64,000 nucleotides of DNA from Sanguinoderma infundibulare. Lineage: Eukaryota; Basidiomycota; Agaricomycetes; Polyporales; Polyporaceae. Shown one piece after another: positions 46,961 through 56,339 of the stretch. The translations under genes and the position numbers were made by a program. Location: the NCBI GenBank assembly GCA_032821775.1, contig JAVLRN010000010.1, positions 930,001-994,000 on the forward strand. Reading direction: 5' to 3'. Below the pieces are notes generated by a model. It saw only the letters and a list, made by a program, of their open reading frames with translations. It was not told where the DNA came from and did no database searches. Within the stretch, counting starts at the first letter, position 1. Every line of letters begins with the position of its first letter.

Positions 46961-47344
46961 TGCCAAGGAAATGAGATCACCGACTGTGGCGTCATGCCGA
47001 TGTTCTCGGACTGTTGAATATGGCATCATCAAAACAGTGTCACCCACCCGCCGTTGGTTGTCCGCCCGCACCCCCTGGGTCGTCCGCCCACCCCCCGTCC
47101 TCTGTTCGTCCGGCCGCAGTTCCCAGTCAGCTGCTGGGCGCACTCTGAATATCTATGCAACAAAGGTGGACGAATATCCGCACCGTCCACCGCAAACCGA
47201 GTCCGGATGATCGTCCGATGATCGTGCGCGTCTGACCGCCGCGTGACCATTGCCCTGGTCTCCCCCCCACCCCATCACCGCCCATACCCCCCCGGATCTC
47301 TCCGCGTGCACTTGCAAGTTGCATCGGTTTAATAAACCGGCGCA

Positions 47345-47352
47345 CTTGCAAG
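47345..47352. repeat. target site duplication, right copy
   Basis: CTTGCAAG, right flank of the hAT-like element. Confidence 0.85.
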
Positions 47353-47916
47353 GGCGTGTGTAGACTCTACGAGCACCTGGAGAAGGGTGTCTACGTGATC
47401 GCGCTCGACAATGTTGCAGTTCTCTATGCGAACTTTGTCGAGCATGTGAGCGTACACAGGCTTGATCCCTGGCGTTTCTTCATCGCCGTCAGAGGTTGGG
47501 GGAAGTCGAAGGGGGAGAAATTCGGTGTTGATAACCTCGATGCGGACCACGTTGGGCAGCGCGGTGAGCAATGAGGAGAAGGTAGCCACAGCGACCCCAG
47601 CGAATCTGTCGATTCCAATCCACTTGATGAACCTCGCGATATCGGGGTTCGCAACGAAAAAGGTTATCGCATCGGCCATAGATGTAGTGCGACAGGACCA
47701 GGGCGACTGAAATGGTTTAGCAAGCATTGGTAAGGGGTTCTTGCCGTCGTTGTTCAGAATCAGGGTGATTGCCTTCCACAGGTGGCTTCGAGTATGCGGC
47801 AACCACGCCTGGCAGACGACGGAGCCATTCTGGAGAGAACACTCGTCATTGGACAGGCAGTCGATGATGTCAAGTTGCAACTCTAGTGGAACCACGGGAG
47901 CGGGTGACGTGGCCAT

Positions 47917-48956
47917 TTCTTTAAGCCTGCATCAGCAAGGGAGTAGAATTTGAGCTCATGAAAGGAGACACTTACACGTCGATGGAGAGGGTGATACAAG
48001 GACGTTCCTGCACAGTCCCCGGTGCTCAGGTCATTATATACAGCCCGGTGGTCGATTTGTAAGACAACAATATGTGGAAAGCAAAGCGCGATCAGCTGTC
48101 ATTCAACGCTTGGTGGGCAAGGCGTTTGCTTTGCTTCATTGTTTATAGCGTTAAATATAATCCTAGCACAAAGTCTGACACCACGTAGATCGCATACAAA
48201 AGACGCGTCAGGGCCGGAGCGGCCGCGTTGACCAGACTATGGGAGTCGTGATGAGCGTCGAAGATCAGTCTAGACACAGTGGTCAAAACGTGAGTGGATA
48301 CCAGGTAAATGCTTGGGAACACGCACGACGGATTGGTAGGAAATCCTTGCTATCATGATGGAGAAGGAAGAGGTTGGCGACAGAGACTCAGACCGGTCGA
48401 ATGCCGCACTCTGTTCTTTTCGGACAGGTTCGAGTGCTGCAGGTGCTCCCTCAGCGCGTCTCAGTGTATGGTGCATCTCATTCTCATTGGACATAGTACG
48501 GCCCCTTGCCAAGACCACATCGAAGGATGGGCCGACCGGTGTGCATTGAGAAAGCTCAAGGTCCACATTATACTTTGTTTCTGGACAGTCCGTCCGACCC
48601 CGGCAGCTCTCTGTGCACGAGTCGGAGGTTCTTTTGGCAACCTGAGAGTAATGATGGCTACCAGTAGTATGTAGCTTTGGAAAGCGGTGAGCGCATCGTC
48701 GTCTCCACAGAGAAAATATGGAATATACCTCCAGGAACGAGTCATATACATTTCGATGTGGGCCTGTGCCCGCCACGCATCGATGTCACCAGTAGCATTG
48801 GTAGGCATTGTTACATTCATAGACCTCTGCGCTTCGCACAAACGATAAGATTAGGACCTCCGGGCCGGCGAAAATCGCCTAGCCCCTCAGGCATATATTC
48901 CGAGCGCGACCGGCAGCTATATGCCATATGTGTGTTGAGTGAGGGGGTGGCGGTGG
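47917..48956. other. intergenic / 3' flank of the retrotransposon
   Basis: Promoter of the F-box gene and the region beyond the recombinase gene. A minus-strand open stretch at 48461-48841 is not recognised. The 3' terminal repeat expected for a YR retroelement should lie here but was not identified by eye. Confidence 0.4.
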
Positions 48957-49997
48957 TCAAAAAGAGATGGCGCGAGGAGCGTGGGCGCGGAGCGCGTGGA
49001 GTTGCAGCTCAGCGCGGACGGTGGGATGATCTCGGATGTAGTCCTCCCAGGAGGAGGAGGACCAGCGGCCCAGTGGTTTGATGATGTCGGCGGTGAGGCC
49101 GATAGAGGCGTAAAAAGTAGCGCCTCCGACGCGGGTGGAGTGCCCACTGTAGACGTCGCGAGGGAGGAGGCGGAAGAGGCGAGACTCGAACCAGGCGCGG
49201 GAGGGATGGGAACCATCGGCGCGGAGGAACAGGGCGGTACGGGCGCCGTGGAGATGATCTCACCAGAGAACGTAGGAGCGGAGAGTGGCTACAGGGTCGA
49301 TTCCATGTGTGGCGGTGGCGCGGGTGAATAGAATGGGAGTTCCGTGGTAAAAAGGGTCGGCCTTGTGATACGGAAGGAAATATTGAGCGTGATCGGAATC
49401 GGGAGAGGAAAAGGACTGGCAACAGATAATTTTACGCCAATCGAAAAGGGAGTGATCGGAAGGGGAAAGGAGTTCGCCAATCCGATGGCAAGCGAAGAAG
49501 GCGGATGTGATGATGGTGAGAAAGAGATAGTCGTCGTAGAGACGTGATTGATGGGCGAGATGCTGAAAGGCGAGGAGATGGGGAATCCGGAGGGGCAGTT
49601 TCCGACGAATGGGGTCGGCGCGGACCTTTCGACTGCCACGAATAGTGGTCTGGACAAGGGGGCTCTTACGGGCGGCATCGAAATGGGGGTAAAAATCACG
49701 GAGAAAATGCCGCGCACCAGTGAGGTACTTGGGCGCGGAAGCGATGCGTAAAGAAGTGTATGTAATATAACGAGCCAGTGTCTGAGAGGTGGGAGAGATA
49801 GGAAGATCGTGAGTAACGCAAAAGATAAGATAGTCACGGGCCCCGGTAGAGTAATTTTTGCGTGTTGCTGATTCAATGGCCTGCGCGTGGAGAAAGGCGG
49901 TACGCTCATCAATAGCCTGCAAAGGGAGTCGCGGGCGGGGAACAAAACGGGTCCGACGCTGCCCGCGACCGAGCGCGGCTAGAAGGTGTTCCGCCAA
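48957..49997 (-). pseudogene. tyrosine recombinase of the YR retrotransposon (one in-frame stop)
   Basis: Integrates the element by site-specific recombination in DIRS-like elements. The frame is 347 codons long. Catalytic residues are visible: Arg in FFACHRIGELLSPS, the HxxR of GHSTRVGGATFYASIGL, and the nucleophilic Tyr in WEDYIRDHP near the end. A TGA at 49260-49262 (after LRSYVLW) interrupts it, with clearly coding sequence continuing in the same frame (DHLHGARTALFLRADG). The start region overlaps the end of the RT-RH frame by 19 nt and has no ATG there, so expression by frameshifting or reinitiation is likely in an active relative. As it stands this copy should give a truncated enzyme without HxxR and Tyr. 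Confidence 0.85.
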
Positions 49998-51700
49998 CGC
50001 TCGGAAAAAAGCTCCCTCGGAGGGGAGAAGCAGGAGACAGAATCAGAGGGAAATTGAGAAGCGTAATCATCGAGGCGCAGGCGAGAGAGCAGATCAGCAC
50101 AAACATTGTCTTTACCGGGGATATGAGCGACACGAAAATCAATACCGGAGCGAATAGCAAGCGAAGTGGCGGCAAGCAAAGAAGCATTGTGCTGGGGATC
50201 AGTTGCGTGCAATGAATCGAACATGTCACAAGCATCGAGACTGTCACAGAAAAAGAGGACGCGGTGAGGAGGAGCGAGCCAATCGAAGGCAAAATGAGAT
50301 AATGTGGAGACAATTGCTAACATCTCAAAGAAAAGAATATCAGGCGCATTCGGACGTGATGCATCTTTTGAAAAGGGATAAATGAATGCCTTGTGATTAT
50401 AAACAAAGGATATGCCGCCATGGAGAGCGGCGTCAGTCCAGACAGTGATGTCCGCTTCGCCAGGGTCCCATCTACCCTGTTTGACAAAGCGGACGCCTAT
50501 CGCAGACGGCAGAAGATCTCGGAACCATGAAAGATCCGCAATAACTGCGCGGTTAAGGAAAATAGAGGCATTTGGGTTTGTCTTACCGGAGATCTTCCGG
50601 TAGAGTTCGCTGAGGGCCGGACGGGCCCAGGGAACAGTGTTGAGGATCCAATTGAGGTGACTGGCGAGACGGAGCCAGTCCCGAAGGGGGGCTTTCCGAT
50701 CAGAGGAGGAGAGGAATTCGTTGGTCGCGACGACTGTGGAATCAATGACAGAGGGCGGCATGGTGATGGTGAATAAGATGACGTCGACCCAAAAGCCAAT
50801 AATTTTGAGTTGGTTGCCATCGAGTTGCTTCTTATCCTCATAAGGGCATCCAACATAGTCCCATACAAAGAGTAGAAGAACCTGTCGACGAGGACGCCAT
50901 TGACCGTGAAAGAAAAGAGAATGGTCTGCATCTCCGAAGTCCCAACCGTAGAAATCGTCCATATAAACGCATAAACCGTAGATGTGATAGCGGCACATGG
51001 CGATCCAACAGAGAAGCACCGAAATGGAGCACCAGATCCGCGGCGAAGCACGTGAGCCAAAGATGAGGCGCCGCACGATATGATGAGCGCCGTCAATGGT
51101 GACAATTTGGCGTAATTGCCAAAGAGGGTGAGCCGGAAGATTAAGAAAGGCGGTGCTTACATCGGATTTGTAGAGGGTGAATGGACGATCGGGGTAACGG
51201 TGGTGAGCGTCGTGCAGAGCTTGCCCGAAATCGTGCATGGTGTCATACCGGACCTTGGCCTCGGGTCGCGGAATTCCATCGTTGAGGTGCGAGGCGGAGT
51301 GATCCGTAACAACGCGGGGTTTCTCGTTTTGCCAGACAACAAACATGGGAGATATTGTCATACAGGGCGCAAGATTCGGATCGATCGGGCCAGACCACCG
51401 GTTGGCATCAATCTCACGATCGCGAAAGGCATGAACAGCTTCTAAATCGGGCTCCTCCATCGGATAGTTTCCAGGCTGTTGGTCAGGTTCCGAAGTCCAG
51501 TTGCCCTCGTCCAATGGCCAGAAGCCATGTTCGAGTCCCCAGAGGATGGATTCAACAAAGGGTTGATTCGGATGCCCTGCAAGGAGACTGCGAAGACGGT
51601 CGAGGTCGAAGGGCATCTCGACTTTGATGGCATCGCTATAACGATCGAGGGCAGACCGAATCGTCGGATCAGCGAGCAGGTGCGCAGGCGGCTCCAGCAA
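49979..51700 (-). CDS. reverse transcriptase-RNase H of the YR retrotransposon
   Basis: 573 codons open. RT palm: the first catalytic Asp region is TLYKSDVSTAFLNLP, and the YMDD box lies in CVYMDDFYGWD. RNase H: TVWTDAALHG (first Asp), FFEMLAI (Glu), FFCDSLDACD (Asp), then HIPGKDNVCADLLSRLRLDD. No integrase follows. The frame is open upstream to about 51742 but contains no ATG near its start, and a stop separates it from Gag, whose frame ends at 51861. Translation start is therefore unknown. No internal stop is seen, so this gene appears intact. Confidence 0.9.
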   Translation of the reverse strand: MLEPPAHLLADPTIRSALDRYSDAIKVEMPFDLDRLRSLLAGHPNQPFVESILWGLEHGFWPLDEGNWTSEPDQQPGNYPMEEPDLEAVHAFRDREIDANRWSGPIDPNLAPCMTISPMFVVWQNEKPRVVTDHSASHLNDGIPRPEAKVRYDTMHDFGQALHDAHHRYPDRPFTLYKSDVSTAFLNLPAHPLWQLRQIVTIDGAHHIVRRLIFGSRASPRIWCSISVLLCWIAMCRYHIYGLCVYMDDFYGWDFGDADHSLFFHGQWRPRRQVLLLFVWDYVGCPYEDKKQLDGNQLKIIGFWVDVILFTITMPPSVIDSTVVATNEFLSSSDRKAPLRDWLRLASHLNWILNTVPWARPALSELYRKISGKTNPNASIFLNRAVIADLSWFRDLLPSAIGVRFVKQGRWDPGEADITVWTDAALHGGISFVYNHKAFIYPFSKDASRPNAPDILFFEMLAIVSTLSHFAFDWLAPPHRVLFFCDSLDACDMFDSLHATDPQHNASLLAATSLAIRSGIDFRVAHIPGKDNVCADLLSRLRLDDYASQFPSDSVSCFSPPRELFSERWRNTF

Positions 51701-51860
51701 CGGGGGAGCTGTTTTGGTCGCAAGGGCTGACAGTGAGAGAAATTCTCAATCGGAACGTCTCCAGCCGAAATGGCGACGGAAACGAGGCAGCGGGAGGCTG
51801 GTGGATGATTCGTCAGATTTTCATTTTCTGTTAGACGTGGGTGTTAACTGTTTCGGGCCT

Positions 51861-53207
51861 TCAGCCGCTCGCCGAGCTTGCTGCGCCGCCAGCCTTGCTT
51901 CGCCTTCCTCGGCGGCCTTGGAGCGTTCCAAGGCATTGGGGAGTGTCCTTGGTGCGGTGCTTAGCTCCGCACTCCGAGCAGGTGCCGTGTCGTCTGGACC
52001 ACTGACAAGGGTCATCGCAGCGACCAAAGTTCCAGTTCTCACAAACAGTTGTCGTGTGTTTCACCGGCGAGACTCGTGCGAGAAGTGATCCCAGTCGCTT
52101 CGATGTTGATCCGGTCAGAGCGGAAGCAATGAGATGAGAAAAGATCGAGATGTCAGATCGGGAGCAGTTGTCGAGATGGAAAGGACTCCGAGAGTAATCC
52201 TCCCGCACGTCCCGGTCAATACGAATAGCGATATGGGGTTCGGAAGGACGAGCGTGAAATATATGAAGAATGAGCTTCCTGTAGGACTCGAGCTCATCCG
52301 AGCGATGGTGGAAGACGAGGGAAATGGCGGCGGACCATGCAGAGAAAACCTGAATCCAGTCGGCCTCGGTCTCGATCGCTTTCCGGGCTGAGGTGTGGTC
52401 CTTTTTGATAAGCGTGAACCCGCCAGCGAAATCTTTTGCTTCATCATCGAAATCGTACCTTGAATCGATTGCGGCATAAATTTTCTCGAAATTGATGTAT
52501 TTGTCGCCGAGAATATCACGCCAAATCGATTTGGTAAGAGGCTCATCCAAAGCGGCGAGCTGGAGTTGCTCCAGGACCTGATCCGCGACTTTCTCCCGAG
52601 CGAGAGCCCGCTTGATATTGAAAGTCTTGGCGAGATGCGAATCGGCTGAGGCGGAAGCGCCGACATCAGCGAGGTGCGGGGCGACCCTGAGTACAGATTC
52701 GGGTATTCCGGCTCGATCATCCCACTGCTCACCCAAGGCGTCGAGAAGGTCCGGAGCGTTGTGGTCTCCCGAGCTAATAGCCCGAATAGCATCAAGTTTC
52801 GCCTTAACGAACTGCCAAGCAACTTGGTCCCGAGCGATCTGAGCCGAGCCGAGGTCACGAGGTTCACGCGAGGGGGAGCCCGAAGGTGAACCTGGATGCG
52901 AGTCTCTCAGCGTCCTGGCATCAGGACCTGACTGCCACCTTCGCTGATGCAGTTCATCAAGAATATCACTGATTTCTTCGGGCGTAGCGCCTTCATCGTG
53001 CAACCGAGAGAGGAGCTCCTCATCAGGTGAATTCCCAGCAATCGTCTCATCGAGCAGGCATCGGAAACGCTCAGTTCGCTCGCGTACGATACTCTGAGAG
53101 CAGGTATGAGAGCCTGGAGCTGAGTGTGCACGGCTCCTGCCGGGTTGCCCCTGATGGGTCTCGCAAGGAGGAGGTTGCGAGTCGCGGCTTCCATTTTCAC
53201 TCGGCAT
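51861..53207 (-). CDS. Gag-like protein of the YR retrotransposon
   Basis: 448 residues from ATG 53207. The N-terminal part is Ser/Pro/Arg-rich and disordered; the middle is helical (FVKAKLDAIRAISSGDHNAP, EKVADQVLEQLQLAALDEPL). The C-terminus carries a Cys/His cluster, CENWNFGRC-x3-C-x5-HGTCSECGAKH, then TPQC, unlike a plain CCHC knuckle. It precedes the RT-RH gene, so structural/nucleic-acid binding function is inferred from position and the Cys/His cluster. Confidence 0.75.
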   Translation of the reverse strand: MPSENGSRDSQPPPCETHQGQPGRSRAHSAPGSHTCSQSIVRERTERFRCLLDETIAGNSPDEELLSRLHDEGATPEEISDILDELHQRRWQSGPDARTLRDSHPGSPSGSPSREPRDLGSAQIARDQVAWQFVKAKLDAIRAISSGDHNAPDLLDALGEQWDDRAGIPESVLRVAPHLADVGASASADSHLAKTFNIKRALAREKVADQVLEQLQLAALDEPLTKSIWRDILGDKYINFEKIYAAIDSRYDFDDEAKDFAGGFTLIKKDHTSARKAIETEADWIQVFSAWSAAISLVFHHRSDELESYRKLILHIFHARPSEPHIAIRIDRDVREDYSRSPFHLDNCSRSDISIFSHLIASALTGSTSKRLGSLLARVSPVKHTTTVCENWNFGRCDDPCQWSRRHGTCSECGAKHRTKDTPQCLGTLQGRRGRRSKAGGAASSASG

Positions 53208-53758
53208 GAGGCTAGATGGGAGCAGCAGCGACTGTATTGCGCGTAAAATGTACAGTAGAAGATCAAAAGTAGATGGTACACTAGAATATAGAGACTGGAT
53301 GAGAATCGAGGTGTGGAATCAAAAATGATCCCCTTACCGCGCGCGAACAAGTGAGATGTGATAGAAATATCAGAAAACTAACAACGACAGCTGCGCGCGA
53401 TGTAGCGTCAGTTAGAATACTAACTGGGGTCGTGCCGCAGCGTGCTCACCTGGCATGGGGGAGAGAAGAGTTGCGGGGTGCGCGCACGCGCACTCCAGAT
53501 TTTATTGCGACCGCGTGGTGACGCACAAGCAATGTAGTGCTGACACACAACTGTCCGCTCGGGGGCCTCCGCTGGGTAGCACCAGCACCACCTGAGGGGC
53601 GAGTGTCAGCAAGGAGGAAATGCGCGCGTGGCAGAGGCCTCGTGCACTGCTCCCTACCCTCGGAATCCGCAGTGAACACAAACTTGAATACCCCCTTAAG
53701 TGACCGTCCGCGATATTCCCAGATTCAGAAAGAAAAAAACAACATCCCTCATTTGATA
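53208..53758. other. 5' flank of the YR retrotransposon
   Basis: Probably contains the element's leader and 5' terminal repeat; includes the inverted repeat at about 53410-53427. GC-rich from 53430. No gene. Confidence 0.4.
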
Positions 53759-53837
53759 TGGACGTTAAGGGGTTTGAACCCTTGACCTCACGCAAGCTTG
53801 ATGCAAAGCGTGCGCGCTACCACTGTGCCAAACGCCC
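53759..53837 (-). tRNA. tRNA-Ala(TGC) with a 7-nt intron
   Basis: The acceptor stem GGGCGTT pairs with AACGTCC including the G3-U70 wobble that marks alanine tRNAs, with discriminator A. D arm GGCACAGTGGTAGCGC, T arm GGTTCAAAC. Anticodon stem CACGC/GCGTG encloses TTTGCA plus a short insert TCAAGCT read as an intron after position 37, giving anticodon TGC. Confidence 0.88.
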
Positions 53838-53962
53838 TCATCTAACGGTCGAATAGTAATACACATGTAAGCTTCCCTGACCAGAACCATCCCGACACAG
53901 CCAAGAAAACTACAGGTACTACAATACCCCCCATCACATCAGAAGAGAATGGTACACAAACA

Positions 53963-55301
53963 CTAACCACCACGTTCTAGCGCAGCCACAATACCGTACG
54001 CAGCCGCCGCAGCCGCCCCGCCGACCATGAGCGTGCTGAACGCGCCCCACACATACCCGCCCGCCCCAGTGACGCGCGCCTTCACGGCCCCAAAGATAAG
54101 GAGGACGACGCCGGTGAGCACGCACGAGTAGACGAGCGCGACGTACGCCACCGGCTCGAAAAAGTACGGCAGGAGCGGGATCAGGCCGCCCACGAGGTAG
54201 CCCATCCCGATCGTGAACGCGGACGCGTACATGCGCGACGTCGGCACCTCCTCGATGCACTCCCCAAACTTGAGCAGGAACGCGGTCAGGCCGACGTCTT
54301 TGGTCCACCGCAGCTGCTGCTGCCCGCCCTCCTCCGCGATGAGCGTCGCGTCGCTGGCGCCGTTGGCGCGCCCGTGGCCGTGCGTGCGGGCCGACGAGGG
54401 GCCGTCGCCCTCGGACGTGAACTCGACGTCGCGGAGCGCGGCGGCAACCTGGCGCGACGTCTTCTCGTCGACGCCGACGGGCCCGAGCACGGCGTGCACC
54501 TCGCGCTCCATCTCGCCGTCGCAGGAGCGCATGACGCGCGCAGCGGTGACCTTTTGCTGGTAACGGTAGTGGTCGCGTTCGGCCTGGGAGGCGAGGAAGC
54601 CGCCGATGCCCATAGAGATCGCGCCGGCGATGAGCTCTGCGATGCCACCGAGGATGACGAGCTTCGACTCGCCCAAGGACGAGAGGCCAGCGGTGAGCGC
54701 AAAGGGGACGGTCAGGCCGTCGGACAAGCCGATCACACTGTGGCGTTGAGGTTAGTGTGGCGGTAGACGCGTGGAGTCGGCTAGATCATTCAGGAGACCG
54801 TTACAAAAAGGCGGGACGTGATTGGACGACTCGAGAAAATGATCGAAAGATCTGGCAGCGTAGATCTCTCTCTGGAATGCCGTCGACTCCTTGTGACGCA
54901 TCGTCGCTGAATGCGACACACATATACCGTTGAGACAGAGGCAGTGAGGTGGGACGAGGACACTTGGACCTTGCCCACTATACACCGCCAAACTTGCCCC
55001 GCCCGCTACGGCGCCAAGGCCTCGCACAAAACAAGGAAAACGAACACAATGAGAAGGGTACTCACACGTCGCGCACAACGTCTGGGTTGACGAGCGTACG
55101 CTCGTCGTCGCCCTTCAGCTCCTTGCAGCACACTCCAGACCGTCCGGGTTCGTGTCGGTCGCATTTCGCAGGGAGCGGCGCATCCTGCGTGCCGGCCGTA
55201 TGGCTAATCGGCCAAACTGGGGGTTTGTTGCCCGCAAGAGATTCGGAGCCTCTGCGGTGGGGCAAGGGGACAGATGGTGCCGAGGTGGAGGCGTCGGACA
55301 T
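53963..55301 (-). CDS. CCC1/VIT1-type vacuolar iron (Fe2+/Mn2+) transporter
   Basis: Transports cytosolic Fe2+ or Mn2+ into the vacuole. Two exons: 55066-55301 and 53963-54737; 1,011 nt, 336 residues. The hallmark first helix VVIGLSDGLTVPFALTAGLS spans the intron. Helix 2, KLVILGGIAELIAGAISMGIGGFLASQAERD, contains the conserved Glu/Met positions, followed by the cytosolic metal-binding hairpin (residues about 125-210) and three C-terminal helices (ASAFTIGMGYLVGGLIPLLP, YVALVYSCVLTGVVLLIFGA, STLMVGGAAAAAAYGIVAAL). The N-terminal 78 residues are soluble and contain a C-C pair (SGVCCKE). Length and topology fit the family. Iron versus manganese preference cannot be told. Confidence 0.93.
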
Positions 55302-56339
55302 GGCGGTAGCGCAAGTAACGGTAGAGGGGAGGTGAAGTAGAGGCGGGGTTGGTTTGATGTGAAGGCGAGGACGAGGAGGAGGAAGACGGGAGCGTCGGAT
55401 GTGCTGCTATATTGGAGCCCCAGAAACCTGACGTAATCCAGTCTCCATTGGCTGCCGGCAGGTGTCGTCAACCAGTCTCGGTGCTGCAGCGCCGTTACGG
55501 TTCAGACGATTGATGTGCAGTATGTTCCGGGGGCTTTGTAAGAACGGGACAGGCCCAGTGCCTTGCTACATGTCCTCGTCATCAGTAGAGATTCCGAAGC
55601 ACTGGCATCATGCTCACCTGGACCACTATTATGGCAGTCGAGCCGAGGACTGCACCACAAACGCTGGCGATATGACACTCACGTTATCAGATAAAAGCGA
55701 GGAAGTACTCAACCACCAAAACGTCGACAGGTTTTCCCTTTCATCTCGAGAGTTCTCCCCACCGCCGCGTTCCCATGTTCACAATCAACGCCATGCAGAA
55801 GAGGCGTGCACCGATAGCATGAATAGAGTCGTTGGAAGTAGAACATCACCTACCGAGGATCTTTCGGCTGCACAAGACGTGCAGCCAGCCGGGCACATCG
55901 CGAGCAAGGTAGTTGCATATGGCTTCAGCCCACCAAATTCCAGGGGACCTTAAGGTGCTTCCGGAGAAGAAGAGATGAGATGTGTACGTCGGTCGACGGG
56001 GTAGTCGTGGGGTAAGTTGCGCACTGCTCTCGTGTGCGCCGTCTTTCGGTAGTTGTCGGTATGTTTTCGGCCTTTCCCGGGTGCGCGCTAACTCATGTCT
56101 CGCGACTCTCTTACGGCAACATTACAGCCAACTTCCAACAAACACCGCGCAATGCATTGCACTTGAAAAACAGCAGGAAAAACGAAAGCAAATTAGCGAT
56201 AACGATCCGTGCAGTGTACGTAGATACGATAATGCGTTCTAAGGCGGTCAGTGCTCAGCATCCCCACCGACTCGGAATTGCTCCGTGTCCACCCCACAAA
56301 GTACCTCAAACACTCCCAGCTTCAGGCAATCCCACTCGC
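55302..56339. other. intergenic, no gene recognised
   Basis: Promoter of the CCC1-type gene on the left and 3' flank of the CAP59-type gene on the right. A plus-strand open stretch 55462-55953 has no supporting motif. Confidence 0.4.

Larger units (their letters stand above)
46302..47344. mobile_element. hAT-like non-autonomous DNA transposon (MITE-type, 1,043 bp)
   Basis: Imperfect terminal inverted repeats of about 37 bp. Both ends begin TGCGCCGGTTTATTA, followed by wACCG, five mismatched positions in all, and a shared ACTTGCAAGTGC. It is flanked by an 8-bp direct repeat. The left repeat can also fold on itself (CCGGT...ACCGG). No transposase-like frame is present. The inside holds a tRNA-like segment near the left end, an inverted repeat around 46637-46669 (GCTGATGCAAGTG facing CACTTGCAACATCAGC) and remnants of an RRM-coding sequence. 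The 8-bp duplication points to hAT; the TIR start does not match the common CA-rich hAT ends, so superfamily is an inference. Confidence 0.82.
45314..47916 (-). pseudogene. F-box-type protein gene interrupted by a transposon
   Basis: The N-terminal part (47353-47916) has an F-box-like start, VPLELQLDIIDCLSNDECSL then CQAWLPHTRSHLWKAI, as in basidiomycete F-box proteins that recruit substrates to SCF ubiquitin ligases. The C-terminal part (45857-46301 and 45314-45780) is leucine-rich and globular. The reading frame is broken at residue 188 by the element at 46302-47344. If the element and one copy of the 8-bp repeat are left out of account, the remaining exons total 1,476 nt in one frame, 491 codons, with GAG TCT ACA CAC GCC running into CTT GCA AGT. 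With the element present translation stops seven codons past the junction. The rest of the gene has no other visible lesion, so the insertion looks recent. Confidence 0.82.
48957..53207 (-). mobile_element. tyrosine-recombinase retrotransposon (DIRS/Ngaro type), coding region
   Basis: Three consecutive genes on the minus strand: Gag-like (51861-53207), reverse transcriptase plus RNase H (49979-51700 and up to about 51742), and tyrosine recombinase (48957-49997). There is no aspartic protease and no DDE integrase. The order Gag-RT-RH-YR is that of the DIRS/Ngaro order, and no methyltransferase follows the RNase H. Terminal repeats (inverted or split direct) were not found by eye, so the outer limits are open. 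A perfect inverted repeat CAGTTAG-AATA-CTAACTG at about 53410-53427 may lie near the 5' end. Confidence 0.85.

Noticed and set aside
48461..48841. Minus-strand open frame beyond the recombinase gene
   Set aside because: No recognisable domain and no link to the retrotransposon frame; left uncalled.
49246..49262. TGA in the recombinase as part of an intron (GTGAGA donor)
   Set aside because: Sequence on both sides is continuous coding in the same frame, so a nonsense change is simpler; listed for checking.
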